Of a stretch of DNA of 64,000 nt, positions 1 through 7,929 are shown piece by piece (positions within the stretch are counted from its first letter, which is position 1; the number at the start of each line of letters is the position of its first letter). Both the position numbers and the translations under genes were made by a program. The notes under the pieces were generated by a model. It had not been told where the DNA came from, ran no database searches, and worked only from the letters and a program-made list of their open reading frames with translations. The stretch is from Oscillospiraceae bacterium. GTDB lineage: Bacteria > Bacillota > Clostridia > Oscillospirales > Acutalibacteraceae. Where the stretch lies: the NCBI GenBank assembly GCA_029012445.1, contig JAQXMC010000033.1, positions 62,001 through 126,000 of the forward strand, read 5' to 3'.

Positions 1-280
1 AAGTCGCCGCTGTGTTCTCATCGCCGACAATTTCACCGCCGCAGGATTTGCAGACATATGTGCGCAACCCGTCGGTTTCGCCGTTTTGCCATTCACAGCC
101 GGCGGATTTTTCCCAATTCATATCCTCAGCGGGCTCGTTTTTCAATTCGCTGTCATAACTTTTGAGCGTTTCCATATCGAATTCCGTATCGCAATACGGA
201 CATTTCATTTTCTGAATCGTGCTGTCAAAGTTTATTGCTCCGCCGCAGCACGGACATTTGTATTCCTGCAATACTGCCAA
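1..280 (-). CDS. Zinc-ribbon protein, YdjG/TFIIB-like, 3' end outside window
   Basis: The frame opens at a TTG at 280, preceded by AGAGGTGATAAAC, which is a good ribosome binding site; it has no ATG start. It runs off the left edge, so only 93 codons are visible. The first 30 residues carry paired CPCCGG and CPYCDTEF knuckles, and near residue 80 there is a third CKSCGGE knuckle. This matches the N-terminus of the B. subtilis YdjG type of TFIIB-like zinc ribbon proteins, which sit beside an SPFH protein just as here. Function is not known from sequence; the neighbours suggest a membrane-associated stress or quality-control complex (inference). Confidence 0.75.
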   Translation of the reverse strand, partial: MAVLQEYKCPCCGGAINFDSTIQKMKCPYCDTEFDMETLKSYDSELKNEPAEDMNWEKSAGCEWQNGETDGLRTYVCKSCGGEIVGDENTAAT

Positions 281-491
281 GTTTATCACCTCTTGTTTTG
301 TCTGACAAATTTTAGCCATAGATTATATCTGACATTGCCGCTGTTTCAAAAGACGGCGCATCTTTATAAAGGTATGCTAAGGTTTCCCTTCGCCGCAGAA
401 GCAGCTTCAAAAGAAAATAATCTGCAATCATTTAAATTAAGGCGACAGTCCGGATAAGACCTGTCGCCGAAACTGTTTCTTATTCGATTTG

Positions 492-1601
492 TCAACGCAT
501 ATCGTTGGCGTCAATGGGATCTCCACAGTTTGGACAGAAGCGCGGAATCTGCTCGCCGGGTGCCGGAGTCCAGCCGCATTTATCACAGCGGACAGAACGC
601 TGCTGTTCCGGTCTTTTAGTGCCGCAATTCTGGCAGAAAGCACCGCTGCTCTGAGCACCGCATGAAGGACAGTTCCAAAAAGCCGCCGCAGTACCGGCCG
701 CAGCACCTGCGCCGCCGAAAGCACCGTTGGGCTGAGCGTACCCCTGATTCATCGTCTGCTGAGGCTGAGCATAACCGTCCATCGGCTGCTGAGGCTGACC
801 GTAGGCGTTGTTCGTCTGCTGTCCGAAGCCCTGATTAACATTCTGCGCTCCGCCCTGCTTTATCTGCTGGCAAAGCTGCATGACCTGAACGCCCGATTCA
901 TATGCCTGCATAAGCTCCATTTGGTTGCCGGAGCCGATATTCGCAATGCTGAAAGAGATTGTTCCCGTGATATAGGGATCGCTGACCTTAAAGCAAACAT
1001 CGATGCCGCTGACTTCTTTTATTCCGCTTGAGCTGTAGGAACTTGAATTGCGGATAAACGGCTGAGCCGACAAAGGAACATTAACCATGCTTGTTTGCAT
1101 GTTATTCATGTAGTTCATACCGTTCATACCCATATTCATTCTGCCGAAGCTGTTCTGACCGTTATTCATTTGCCTGTTATCGAAATTATCCATTCTGTCA
1201 GGTATTCCGTCGTTGTCGGAATCGGAAAGTGTTCTGAATTCCTGCTCCATCCAGAAATCCTGGAGCTGTGAAAAGTCAAATACCTGAGGATTTCCGCTCT
1301 TGTAATCTCTGTTGTCTATCGCAAAAATAAACCAGTGGTTATTGAAGTCGACCTGAATAGAATTGTTTCTGCCGCCGGCGACAGCAGAGCAGTTGAACTG
1401 CTGATATTTCTGTTTATTCTGCTCTCTGAGCTGAAGATGATTCTTCACATCTTCAACAGTGCGCTGTTTCCAGCCGCTCGTGAAAGAGCCTAATTTTTTC
1501 TTGCAGTCAGAGCAAAGATATCCGTCCGACAGCTTTTGCTGTGTGAGTGTGTTGACCTTTTCTCCGCATATATCGCAGAATTTTTTATCAAATAATCCCA
1601 T
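492..1601 (-). CDS. Zinc-ribbon protein with N-terminal DUF4428-like finger and Met/Asn/Gln-rich linker
   Basis: The start is placed at 1601 (MGLFDKKF) because AGGAGG lies 8 nt upstream; the frame stays open a further 22 codons but has no site there. Of 369 residues, 1-45 carry two CxxC pairs (CDIC and CSDC), as in DUF4428. Residues about 90-150 form a globular part, followed by a low-complexity Met/Asn and Gln/Pro-rich stretch. Two C-terminal zinc ribbons follow, CPSCGAQ...CQNCG and CDKCGW...CPNCGDP. The last ribbon is nearly identical to the tail of the SPFH protein two genes upstream, so the two probably share a partner or a fold. Molecular function unknown. Confidence 0.8.
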   Translation of the reverse strand: MGLFDKKFCDICGEKVNTLTQQKLSDGYLCSDCKKKLGSFTSGWKQRTVEDVKNHLQLREQNKQKYQQFNCSAVAGGRNNSIQVDFNNHWFIFAIDNRDYKSGNPQVFDFSQLQDFWMEQEFRTLSDSDNDGIPDRMDNFDNRQMNNGQNSFGRMNMGMNGMNYMNNMQTSMVNVPLSAQPFIRNSSSYSSSGIKEVSGIDVCFKVSDPYITGTISFSIANIGSGNQMELMQAYESGVQVMQLCQQIKQGGAQNVNQGFGQQTNNAYGQPQQPMDGYAQPQQTMNQGYAQPNGAFGGAGAAAGTAAAFWNCPSCGAQSSGAFCQNCGTKRPEQQRSVRCDKCGWTPAPGEQIPRFCPNCGDPIDANDMR

Positions 1602-1751
1602 TATCGTTACCTCCTGATTTTTCGGTATTGCGGTAATTTTCAAGTATAATATCTGAATTTCGCACATATTAGCTGAAGTATAGCCTTTCCAAGCTATTTC
1701 CGGCCAATCGGCATCTAATTCCGAAGCTCAGATATTATCTGTTATATAAAT

Positions 1752-1973
1752 TTATGCTTTCAGACTGCCGTTATCGTTATCTGTTGCGTCGGAGCCTGAC
1801 GGATTTCCACAGTCGGTTCCGGCTTCATATAAAGCGCCGCCGCCTTCTGAAAAGTCCGGATTTTCCATGCCGTCCTTGTCCAAGGTATGCTGTTTGATGT
1901 ATGCATAGTATGCGGCACAAACGGTCACGACCACGACAGCCAAGATAAGAATAATGACTATGATCTTTTTCAT
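1752..1973 (-). CDS. Small single-pass membrane protein
   Basis: 73 residues. Residues 4-26 form one strongly hydrophobic helix rich in Ile and Val after MKK, followed by a short polar, Gly/Asp/Asn-rich tail. Its ATG overlaps the stop of the upstream SPFH gene by 4 nt (ATGA), so the two are translationally coupled, and it should act with that protein at the membrane. I do not recognise a family. It could be a membrane anchor or an assembly partner for the SPFH protein (inference). Confidence 0.7.
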   Translation of the reverse strand: MKKIIVIILILAVVVVTVCAAYYAYIKQHTLDKDGMENPDFSEGGGALYEAGTDCGNPSGSDATDNDNGSLKA

Positions 1974-3418
1974 TTTATGTCACCGTCGTCAAACGGATCG
2001 CCGCATTCAGGGCAGAACTTCGGCGGATGCTGAGGATCCTCGGGCTCCCAGCCGCACTTGTCACAGCGATACTGCGGTACGCCTTCAGGCTTCTTCGCTC
2101 CGCAGTTGTGACAGAATTTGCCATTGTTCACCGTTCCGCAGGAGCAGGTCCAGCCGACTTCGTCCGCCGGCTTCGGAGAGCCGCACTCCGGGCAGAATTT
2201 GCCTGTCGCCGTTGCGCCGCACTTGCATTTCCATGAGCCCGCCTGAGCAGGTTCCGGTTTCTTCGCTCCACATTCGGGGCAGAATTTTCCGGTGGCAACT
2301 GCACCGCAGGAGCACTTCCACCCTGATGCGCTGTCTCCGCCGCTCATCTGATTTGTGGGTGCCTGAGTATGCTGCGTCTGCTGCTGAGCCGCCTGTTGCT
2401 GCTGGCCCATAGTATAAAGGTTCTGCGCAGCGCCGAATCCTCCCTGGCCGCCCATACCGACCATACCCATGCCCATGAAGCCCGTCATAGCTCCCGCTGA
2501 GTTGCCGGCGGCTGTCTGCATCGCGTCTGCCGTTGCGTTCGTCATTCTTCCGGCCATCATAAACGGATTTGAGCCGATGTTTGCGGCGTCCTCGAGCTCG
2601 TTTATCTTCTTCATGTCCTCTTCGGTGAGAGTGATCGGATTCAGAGCGATCTTGCCGACTGAAATACCTCTGTTCTCTATCCACTCCTGCTTCAGAGCGT
2701 CGTTCATGGCTGCTTTCAGCTCTTTGACCTTGGTCGGTATCTGCGCCGGTCTGAGCTCCTGCTCGGCCAATGCTCCGAACGCAGGCTGAAGAGCGTCGAT
2801 AAACTCGCTTTTCAGCTGCTCGTCGATCTGATCTCTTGTGAACTCATATTCGACATTGCCGCAAAGTCTTGTGTAAAACAGCAGCGGATCCGATATAACA
2901 TATGTATAAACGCCGTTGCAGCGGATCTGAACAGTTCTGCTGATGCCGATGCGCTTATTGACGACCTCAAACATTATCGGATTTGCCGTGCCGAATTTAT
3001 TGTTTAAGATCTCCTTGGTGTTGAAATAATAAACGCGCTGATCCTTGCCGGTGTCCCCGCCGTAAGTGAAACGCTTTCCGACCGTCTTAAAGGACTCCTT
3101 GATGCTTTCTCCGAGATTGCCGTAAAAAATGCTCGGTTCCGTTGATGCGTCATAAGTGAATTCACCGGGCTCGGCGCAGACCTCAACGATCTTTCCCTGC
3201 TCAACTATTATCATGCACTGGCCATCCGCTACGGCTATGCCCGATCCGTTTGAAATAATGTTATCGTTTCCTTTTGTGTTGGAGGATCGTCTGCCGACCT
3301 GCTTCTGGCCTCTCCTCATCAGCACATCGTTTGGCAGTGCGTCGCAGTAGAAAAATTCCTTCCACTGATCAGCGAGCGTTCCTCCCAACGCTCCCAATCC
3401 GGCTTTAATAAGTCCCAT
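1970..3418 (-). CDS. SPFH-domain protein with C-terminal zinc ribbons (YdjI / 'virion core' family)
   Basis: The start at 3418 (MGLIKAGLG) is set by AAAGGAG 8 nt upstream; the longer frame would begin on the Shine-Dalgarno itself. 482 residues. Residues 1-290 resemble the SPFH/prohibitin-like YdjI family: an N-terminal Gly-rich hydrophobic patch, then alternating beta and helix, ending in the NELEDAANIG segment. A Gly/Met then Gln-rich linker (about 300-350) leads to four consecutive zinc ribbons, each CxCGxxxxGKFCxxCG or CDKCGW...CPECG. It heads a cluster with a small membrane protein and two more ribbon proteins, matching the B. subtilis ydjGHI layout, which belongs to a cell-envelope stress locus. 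The biochemical role is unknown. Confidence 0.85.
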   Translation of the reverse strand: MGLIKAGLGALGGTLADQWKEFFYCDALPNDVLMRRGQKQVGRRSSNTKGNDNIISNGSGIAVADGQCMIIVEQGKIVEVCAEPGEFTYDASTEPSIFYGNLGESIKESFKTVGKRFTYGGDTGKDQRVYYFNTKEILNNKFGTANPIMFEVVNKRIGISRTVQIRCNGVYTYVISDPLLFYTRLCGNVEYEFTRDQIDEQLKSEFIDALQPAFGALAEQELRPAQIPTKVKELKAAMNDALKQEWIENRGISVGKIALNPITLTEEDMKKINELEDAANIGSNPFMMAGRMTNATADAMQTAAGNSAGAMTGFMGMGMVGMGGQGGFGAAQNLYTMGQQQQAAQQQTQHTQAPTNQMSGGDSASGWKCSCGAVATGKFCPECGAKKPEPAQAGSWKCKCGATATGKFCPECGSPKPADEVGWTCSCGTVNNGKFCHNCGAKKPEGVPQYRCDKCGWEPEDPQHPPKFCPECGDPFDDGDIK

Positions 3419-3538
3419 ATATTGTTCTCCTTTCAAAAGTTATATTATTTTTATCGGTTATCAACCCGCTTTATTACATAAACATGCCTTTTTTGCTCAA
3501 GAAAAGCAATATATGGCTCATAACGCACTCAGAAAATC

Positions 3539-3565
3539 GGAAACGGAGAGGTTATCTCCGTTTCC
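3539..3565. terminator. Hairpin in the SPFH upstream region
   Basis: GGAAACGGAG and CTCCGTTTCC form a perfect 10-bp stem with a 7-nt loop. Neither flank has a long T run (GATTTTC on the minus side, CCTTAAAAAT on the plus side). It may end transcription coming from the secreted-protein gene at 3835-5289 before the SPFH promoter, or act in the 5' leader of the SPFH gene. The interval 3419-3834 holds no credible gene; its other content is the structured element at 3653-3756. Confidence 0.5.
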
Positions 3566-3652
3566 TTAAAAATCCGATTAAAGATCGTTTGTTCAATTCT
3601 GTTTTGTGAATAACAGCACAGAAAGAACCCGTCAAAAGAAACGAAGCTATGC

Positions 3653-3756
3653 GGAAGTCTTTCCCGCCGCCGGGATAACATTGCCCGATAAATATAAAGT
3701 TCGGGCGTACCTTTTGGCTGAAAATTTCTTTGCCGTTATTTCATAGAAAGACTTCC
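3653..3756. ncRNA. Candidate structured RNA or MITE-like element
   Basis: GGAAGTCTTTC (3653-3663) and GAAAGACTTCC (3746-3756) are an exact 11-bp inverted repeat enclosing 82 nt. Inside, GCCCGA/TCGGGC (3683-3688/3701-3706) forms a second stem. On the minus strand a GGC...GCC hairpin and an ATAAC/GTTAT closing stem can also be drawn, giving a three-way junction. I could not match it to a riboswitch class I know. A miniature inverted-repeat element is the alternative. The strand is undecided. Confidence 0.4.
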
Positions 3757-3834
3757 TATATTTTATAATTCCGTGTCGAAAAGTGCGTCAGCTTAACGAT
3801 TGGTTGATTTGTCTGAAATCAATAATGCTGTTGT

Positions 3835-5289
3835 TTATTTCTTGGTTGTAACCTTTTTGGCCGATGACCAGGCTGAATAGTATTTCGTTCCGTCGACGAC
3901 CTTATATGTTCTTATGCGGACATAATACTTTTTCTTTGATTTGAGCTTGGAAACAGTCTTTGAAGTTGTGCTGTTCTTCGAGGCGGTTACTGTCTTTGCG
4001 CCTGAGAAGCTGCTCTTTGTGCTATACTGAATCTGATATCCGGTCGTCTGAGTTGTGTATTTCTTCCACTTAACGGTAAACTTCTTTGAGCCTGCTGTGA
4101 GTGAAGAAATGCTTGTGTTTTTCGGATTTATCTTAAAGGTCTTTGTTATCGTTCCGCTGTAATTGCCCTTAAAGGTAATTGTGACTTTAGCGGTGCCGAC
4201 ATATTTATTTGATGAATATTTGACTGTGTAGTTGCTTGCTGAAATTACCTTGCCGTTGGCATCAACGACCTTGACTGCGGGCTTGATTGACTTGCCGCTG
4301 TAAGTGTATGATGTTGCCGCAAGTGTAACCGTCTTGGGCGCATAGATAGTCGACTTTGACTTCACTGCTCCGCAAACGGCGCACTTGGTGATGACAGAGC
4401 CGTTTTTGCCGACGCTCGCCTTTGTTGTGTAGGTTTTGTATGTATGACTGACCTTTCCGATAGCTTCGGTCTTGGTTTCACCGCATTTTGTGCAGGTGTA
4501 GGTCTTAACGCCCTCTGCAAGGCAGGTTGCTTTCTTTGTGACAACGCCGTCGTTCCATGTGTGATCCTCATACAAGGGATTTATCTTAAATTGGCTTTTG
4601 CCGATCATTGTGAATGTGGTCGTTGAAGCATATTTATCTTTGAAGCTGTTAAACGGAACTGTCACAAACGTGAGCTTTCCGTTCATGCCTCTTTTGGCTG
4701 TTATGTATGATCCGCTCCATGCCACATGTTTGCCGTCAGGAACCTTATCGGCCGTAACGGTGACTGTTTCACCAGGGAAATAATAACCTGAACCCGTCGC
4801 TCCTGTTACATCAGCATAATAGAACTGAGCTGTGATATAAATAGAAGTGCCGAGTTCTCCGCGTCTGTATTGGGTGTCTTTAAGCTCAACCCCGTTTAAC
4901 TTGATAGATTTAACATCATCGATATCTACATCGTTTTCACAGAGAGCGTCATCTAACGGGCAGACTGCTAAATGCAGTATATAGGCCTTATTTTTCTGAA
5001 CTGTATCTGAATAGGTCATCTTTGTGTCGCCTTCCGCCCAATAAGTAACATAGGGGCTGGGAAGAGTTTCCCATTCGTAACCGTTATTGTCCAGGCACTT
5101 AACGCTGAAAATACCGTCCGGCGATTTGAACGCGCCGCCGACAACCAAACCGTTGTGTGAATTTTCGCTTGCTGTTATTTCAAGCTCAATGTTCTTATAT
5201 CTGCCTGCCGCCTGAGCCGAAAACGGCATAAGGCCCATTGATGTCACCAGCATCACCAATGCCAGCACGGTTGATAATAATTTTTTCAT
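3835..5289 (-). CDS. Secreted protein with C-terminal fibronectin type III domain
   Basis: The start at 5289 follows AGGAGGTTTAATT and begins MKKLLSTVLALVMLV, a clear signal peptide ending near SAQA-A (residue 27); the upstream in-frame extension has no site. 484 residues. The N-terminal 190 residues are beta-rich and unrecognised. Residues around 245-310 contain CTKCGETKTEA and CAVCGAV ribbon-like repeats common in clostridial surface proteins. A beta-sandwich module with YTYSGKSIKPAVKV follows, then a C-terminal Fn3-like domain (about 395-484) very rich in Lys, Ser and Thr. No sortase motif or S-layer repeats, so it is probably released or loosely wall-bound. Substrate unknown. Confidence 0.8.
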   Translation of the reverse strand: MKKLLSTVLALVMLVTSMGLMPFSAQAAGRYKNIELEITASENSHNGLVVGGAFKSPDGIFSVKCLDNNGYEWETLPSPYVTYWAEGDTKMTYSDTVQKNKAYILHLAVCPLDDALCENDVDIDDVKSIKLNGVELKDTQYRRGELGTSIYITAQFYYADVTGATGSGYYFPGETVTVTADKVPDGKHVAWSGSYITAKRGMNGKLTFVTVPFNSFKDKYASTTTFTMIGKSQFKINPLYEDHTWNDGVVTKKATCLAEGVKTYTCTKCGETKTEAIGKVSHTYKTYTTKASVGKNGSVITKCAVCGAVKSKSTIYAPKTVTLAATSYTYSGKSIKPAVKVVDANGKVISASNYTVKYSSNKYVGTAKVTITFKGNYSGTITKTFKINPKNTSISSLTAGSKKFTVKWKKYTTQTTGYQIQYSTKSSFSGAKTVTASKNSTTSKTVSKLKSKKKYYVRIRTYKVVDGTKYYSAWSSAKKVTTKK

Positions 5290-5409
5290 AATTAAACCTC
5301 CTGAAAAGTTCTTTGACAAAATTTGCTGAATTTTTGTTCCGGCCTGCATTATTTTTGAAAACCAAGCCGACCGACTTTTGATTATTCTGTTTTTCTCTTT
5401 CACCGCCTT

Positions 5410-5793
5410 TCACAGTGCGTCAACGATTGCTGACAGATACGTAGCCGAAACCGAGCTGTAAAGAAAACCGTCAATCAATCCGTCCTTTTTAGCAAGGCGC
5501 ACCTTATCGGCCAGCTTTTTTTCGGTGTTCTCATCAACAATCAGGACTATCTTGCAGTCCGGCTTTTTCGTTTTCAAATAACTGCGGATCTTCATTCGTT
5601 CTTCCAGTCTCCACGGTGTGTACGAGGTGACCTCCATAATCAGGATATTTGCGTTGACGAGCTCGCAGATTTCAAGAGTTTTGTCGGGACTTTCGCTTTG
5701 AGCAACATCAAAATCCGAATCAAAGTTCTTTAAAGCCGTCGCTATCGCATCCGCATAGAGAACATTCTGCATATCCACAACTACCCTGCGCAT
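5410..5793 (-). CDS. Receiver-like domain protein without the phosphoacceptor (pseudo-receiver)
   Basis: 127 residues; GGAGG stands 7 nt before the ATG. The alternating hydrophobic strand and helix pattern fits a CheY-like fold and there is no DNA-binding domain. Key positions are changed: the acidic pair at the start is DM (VVVDMQN), the phosphoacceptor position reads ILIMEVT (Glu instead of Asp), and the usual Lys region reads GFLYSS. A Glu at this site can mimic the phosphorylated state in other receivers (established); that it does so here is inference. It sits between the NarL-type operon, which ends at a strong terminator, and the secreted Fn3 protein, so it could be an adaptor for either. 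Confidence 0.6.
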   Translation of the reverse strand: MRRVVVDMQNVLYADAIATALKNFDSDFDVAQSESPDKTLEICELVNANILIMEVTSYTPWRLEERMKIRSYLKTKKPDCKIVLIVDENTEKKLADKVRLAKKDGLIDGFLYSSVSATYLSAIVDAL

Positions 5794-5919
5794 GGATCCA
5801 CCTCCGTTTTCAGTAAAAATAGGTAATATCGACCAAATGTAATTACATTATAAAAACTCCGGCTTCAAAACACACTATCCGAAAGTACAGTTTATCGGAA
5901 ATATTTCCTGAAAAAGTCA

Positions 5920-5952
5920 AAAAAAATACCGGCTCCCGAAACGGAAACCGGC
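5920..5952 (-). terminator. Intrinsic terminator of the two-component operon
   Basis: On the minus strand CCGGTTTCC pairs with GGGAGCCGG (two G-U pairs, 5-nt loop), followed directly by TATTTTTTTT. It lies 25 nt beyond the response regulator stop and separates that operon from the pseudo-receiver gene. Confidence 0.85.
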
Positions 5953-5976
5953 AATCTTTTATTCAGCTGAATCTTG

Positions 5977-6630
5977 TTAATCAATAACGGGCGCTTTCTT
6001 TTCCATCGGAATATCAGGAATAATGAAACGCTTGTTTGTCACAGCCACAGCGAGCTGGACCTTGTTGCTGTAGCCTGTGATCTGAAGAATGTTCGCAACA
6101 TGAAACTTCACATTGCTTACCGTGCAGTTGAGTCTCTTTGCTATCTCGCTGTACTCAAGTCCGTCGCATACCAGGCGAAGCACTCTGATCTGCTGCTCGC
6201 TGAGCTCGTTGCTCGTTCCGGCGACAAATTCGACAAGCGGCGTTTCGTTTGGGAACATATGCTCGCCCGCCATGGTGCGATTCATAATAGTGAGCAGATC
6301 CTCAGGGCTTATATCCTTATACCAGAAGCTATCCACCTTCGCTTGGCGGGCCCGCTTCAGAAAGCTCTGTTCAACCATCGAGGTGACAATTATTATTTTT
6401 ATTCTCGGGTGAAGCTTTTTTATCTCTGCCGCAGCCTCGATACCGTCTTTGGCGCCGTGAGTGCAGACATCCATCAATATAAGGTCCACCGGTTGGCGCT
6501 CGCAGAACAGAACGGCAAAATCCGCATCGGTTATGCTGCCCGCCAGCTCATAGCCGTTAACATCGGATATAATGCGCTCCATATATTCTCTTGCAATCCG
6601 CTGGTCATCGACCACAAGTACCTTTGTCAT
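5977..6630 (-). CDS. NarL/LuxR-type response regulator
   Basis: 217 residues. Receiver domain 1-120: acidic pair VVDDQR, phosphoacceptor Asp in LILMDVC, Thr/Ser in VTSM and Lys in SFWYKDIS all appear intact. The C-terminal LuxR helix-turn-helix spans about 140-205 (LSEQQIRVLRLVCDGLEYSE...VKFHVANIL). The ATG follows the kinase stop with no gap, so the two are translationally coupled. It should bind DNA as a dimer after phosphotransfer from the kinase at 6631-7929. The targets are unknown; the inverted repeat at 9604-9618 in front of the operon is one candidate. Confidence 0.9.
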   Translation of the reverse strand: MTKVLVVDDQRIAREYMERIISDVNGYELAGSITDADFAVLFCERQPVDLILMDVCTHGAKDGIEAAAEIKKLHPRIKIIIVTSMVEQSFLKRARQAKVDSFWYKDISPEDLLTIMNRTMAGEHMFPNETPLVEFVAGTSNELSEQQIRVLRLVCDGLEYSEIAKRLNCTVSNVKFHVANILQITGYSNKVQLAVAVTNKRFIIPDIPMEKKAPVID

Positions 6631-7929
6631 TTAAAATATCACCTCGTGTCTGATATTTGCGGGAACTGACGCCGTAAGGCTGAAGCCCGGCGAAGAACTG
6701 ATTGTCATTTCGCCGCCGTATTCATCGAAATACCGTTTCAGGTTCAGGAGTCCCCCTCTTGGCGTGACTTCGCCTTTCGGCGGCTCTCCGTCATTTTCAA
6801 TATGAAGATAGAGTCTGCTCTCTTTTTCCGCCGAACTCACCCAAATCTTATGAGCGCCGGCGTGTCTGGCGGCATTTGTGCAGCACTCCTTCATAGTTAG
6901 CAGGAACAAACGGCGAATATTTTCTTCCTCCGGCAGGCTTCCCGTCATTTCGACCTGAATTCCGACTGCGCCGGCATTATGTATAAATTCTTCAACATCG
7001 GTCCGACCGACGGGAGATTCGTTGTCATTTTTAATTATCTTAACCGCTTTAGTCAAAAGCTCAATGGCTTGCGCATTTTTCTCGGAAGTGTATTGTTGCA
7101 GAAGACTGCGACGGATTGCGGTAATTCCCGCGCCCATCTGGTCATGGAGATTTGTCTTGGCCGAAAGTATCTCGCTTTCGCGAGTCATTTCAAGAACATT
7201 ATCCGAAAGGCGCCCTATTTCGCGATAAATTTCTTTAAGCGCGGCATTTCTTTTTTTCAGCTTCAGATGCTTTTCATAAAGCTCGGTTACATCATAGAAC
7301 ATAGCTTCCGTATAAGTCACGCCGTTTTTGGCCGTCACTTCGTTCTGATGATATCTCCACACCTTGCCGTCCGGGAAAAGATAAGTCTGATATGCCTGAG
7401 GAAGCCTGATTATGCCGCTCAGACCGTCAAGCTCCTCCAACGCCCCGCTCAGCTCTGAAAGAGTCTGAAGATCGCTTTGCATTATGCTTCTGCACAGACG
7501 ATACATCTGCAGATTGCAGAGCTTGACAGTGCCGTTCGGATTAAAGAAGCAGACAGCACCCGGGAGAGTGTCCATCGCTTCTTTGACGGAATGTCTACCG
7601 ATCGTGTATTTCAGATAGTGAAATCTGTCGACCGCCTCGCAAATCAGCCACACTGCCGCGCAGATGTCAATGCACCACAATATCCACACAGGTATCGGAA
7701 GCAGGTTTTTCGGCGATAATACCAGTTCTGCATTGCCCACCATTTTGGTGCAAAGACCAACGAAAGCAAACAGAACAAGAAACAGCAAAATGTCAATAAC
7801 CGTTTTTTTGGGTTTTCTCTTTCCGTTTCGTGAAAGACCTATGCACAGAAATGAAAGAAGATCTGTCAGAAACAGCGATGTCAGCAAAACGGCCTGATGT
7901 GAAAAAGATATCTGATGAAAATATGTCAT
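6631..7929 (-). CDS. Sensor histidine kinase, NarX/DesK-type
   Basis: 432 residues. Two to four N-terminal membrane helices (about 10-115), then a PAS-like middle (about 125-215). The HisKA_3-like dimerisation region has the phospho-acceptor in KTNLHDQMGAGI (near 265), and the C-terminal HATPase has an N-box with NAARHAG and a G-box GGLLNLKRY. It is the catalytically complete kinase of this operon. It overlaps the upstream 7TM protein gene by 4 nt (ATGA) and abuts the response regulator gene. Expected to phosphorylate that regulator; the signal is unknown. Confidence 0.85.
   Translation of the reverse strand: MTYFHQISFSHQAVLLTSLFLTDLLSFLCIGLSRNGKRKPKKTVIDILLFLVLFAFVGLCTKMVGNAELVLSPKNLLPIPVWILWCIDICAAVWLICEAVDRFHYLKYTIGRHSVKEAMDTLPGAVCFFNPNGTVKLCNLQMYRLCRSIMQSDLQTLSELSGALEELDGLSGIIRLPQAYQTYLFPDGKVWRYHQNEVTAKNGVTYTEAMFYDVTELYEKHLKLKKRNAALKEIYREIGRLSDNVLEMTRESEILSAKTNLHDQMGAGITAIRRSLLQQYTSEKNAQAIELLTKAVKIIKNDNESPVGRTDVEEFIHNAGAVGIQVEMTGSLPEEENIRRLFLLTMKECCTNAARHAGAHKIWVSSAEKESRLYLHIENDGEPPKGEVTPRGGLLNLKRYFDEYGGEMTISSSPGFSLTASVPANIRHEVIF

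Noticed and set aside
2085..2684. 199-codon minus-strand frame inside the SPFH gene
   Set aside because: Arg/Asp-rich composition of a frame-shadow; the SPFH reading has four perfect zinc ribbons.
3653..3756. Cyclic-di-GMP (GEMM) or ZTP riboswitch
   Set aside because: Neither the GEMM GGCAAA/ACGCAAAG pairing context nor the ZTP core could be lined up with the stems seen.
5974..6669. 231-codon plus-strand frame
   Set aside because: Mirror of the response regulator gene, whose receiver and LuxR motifs are intact.
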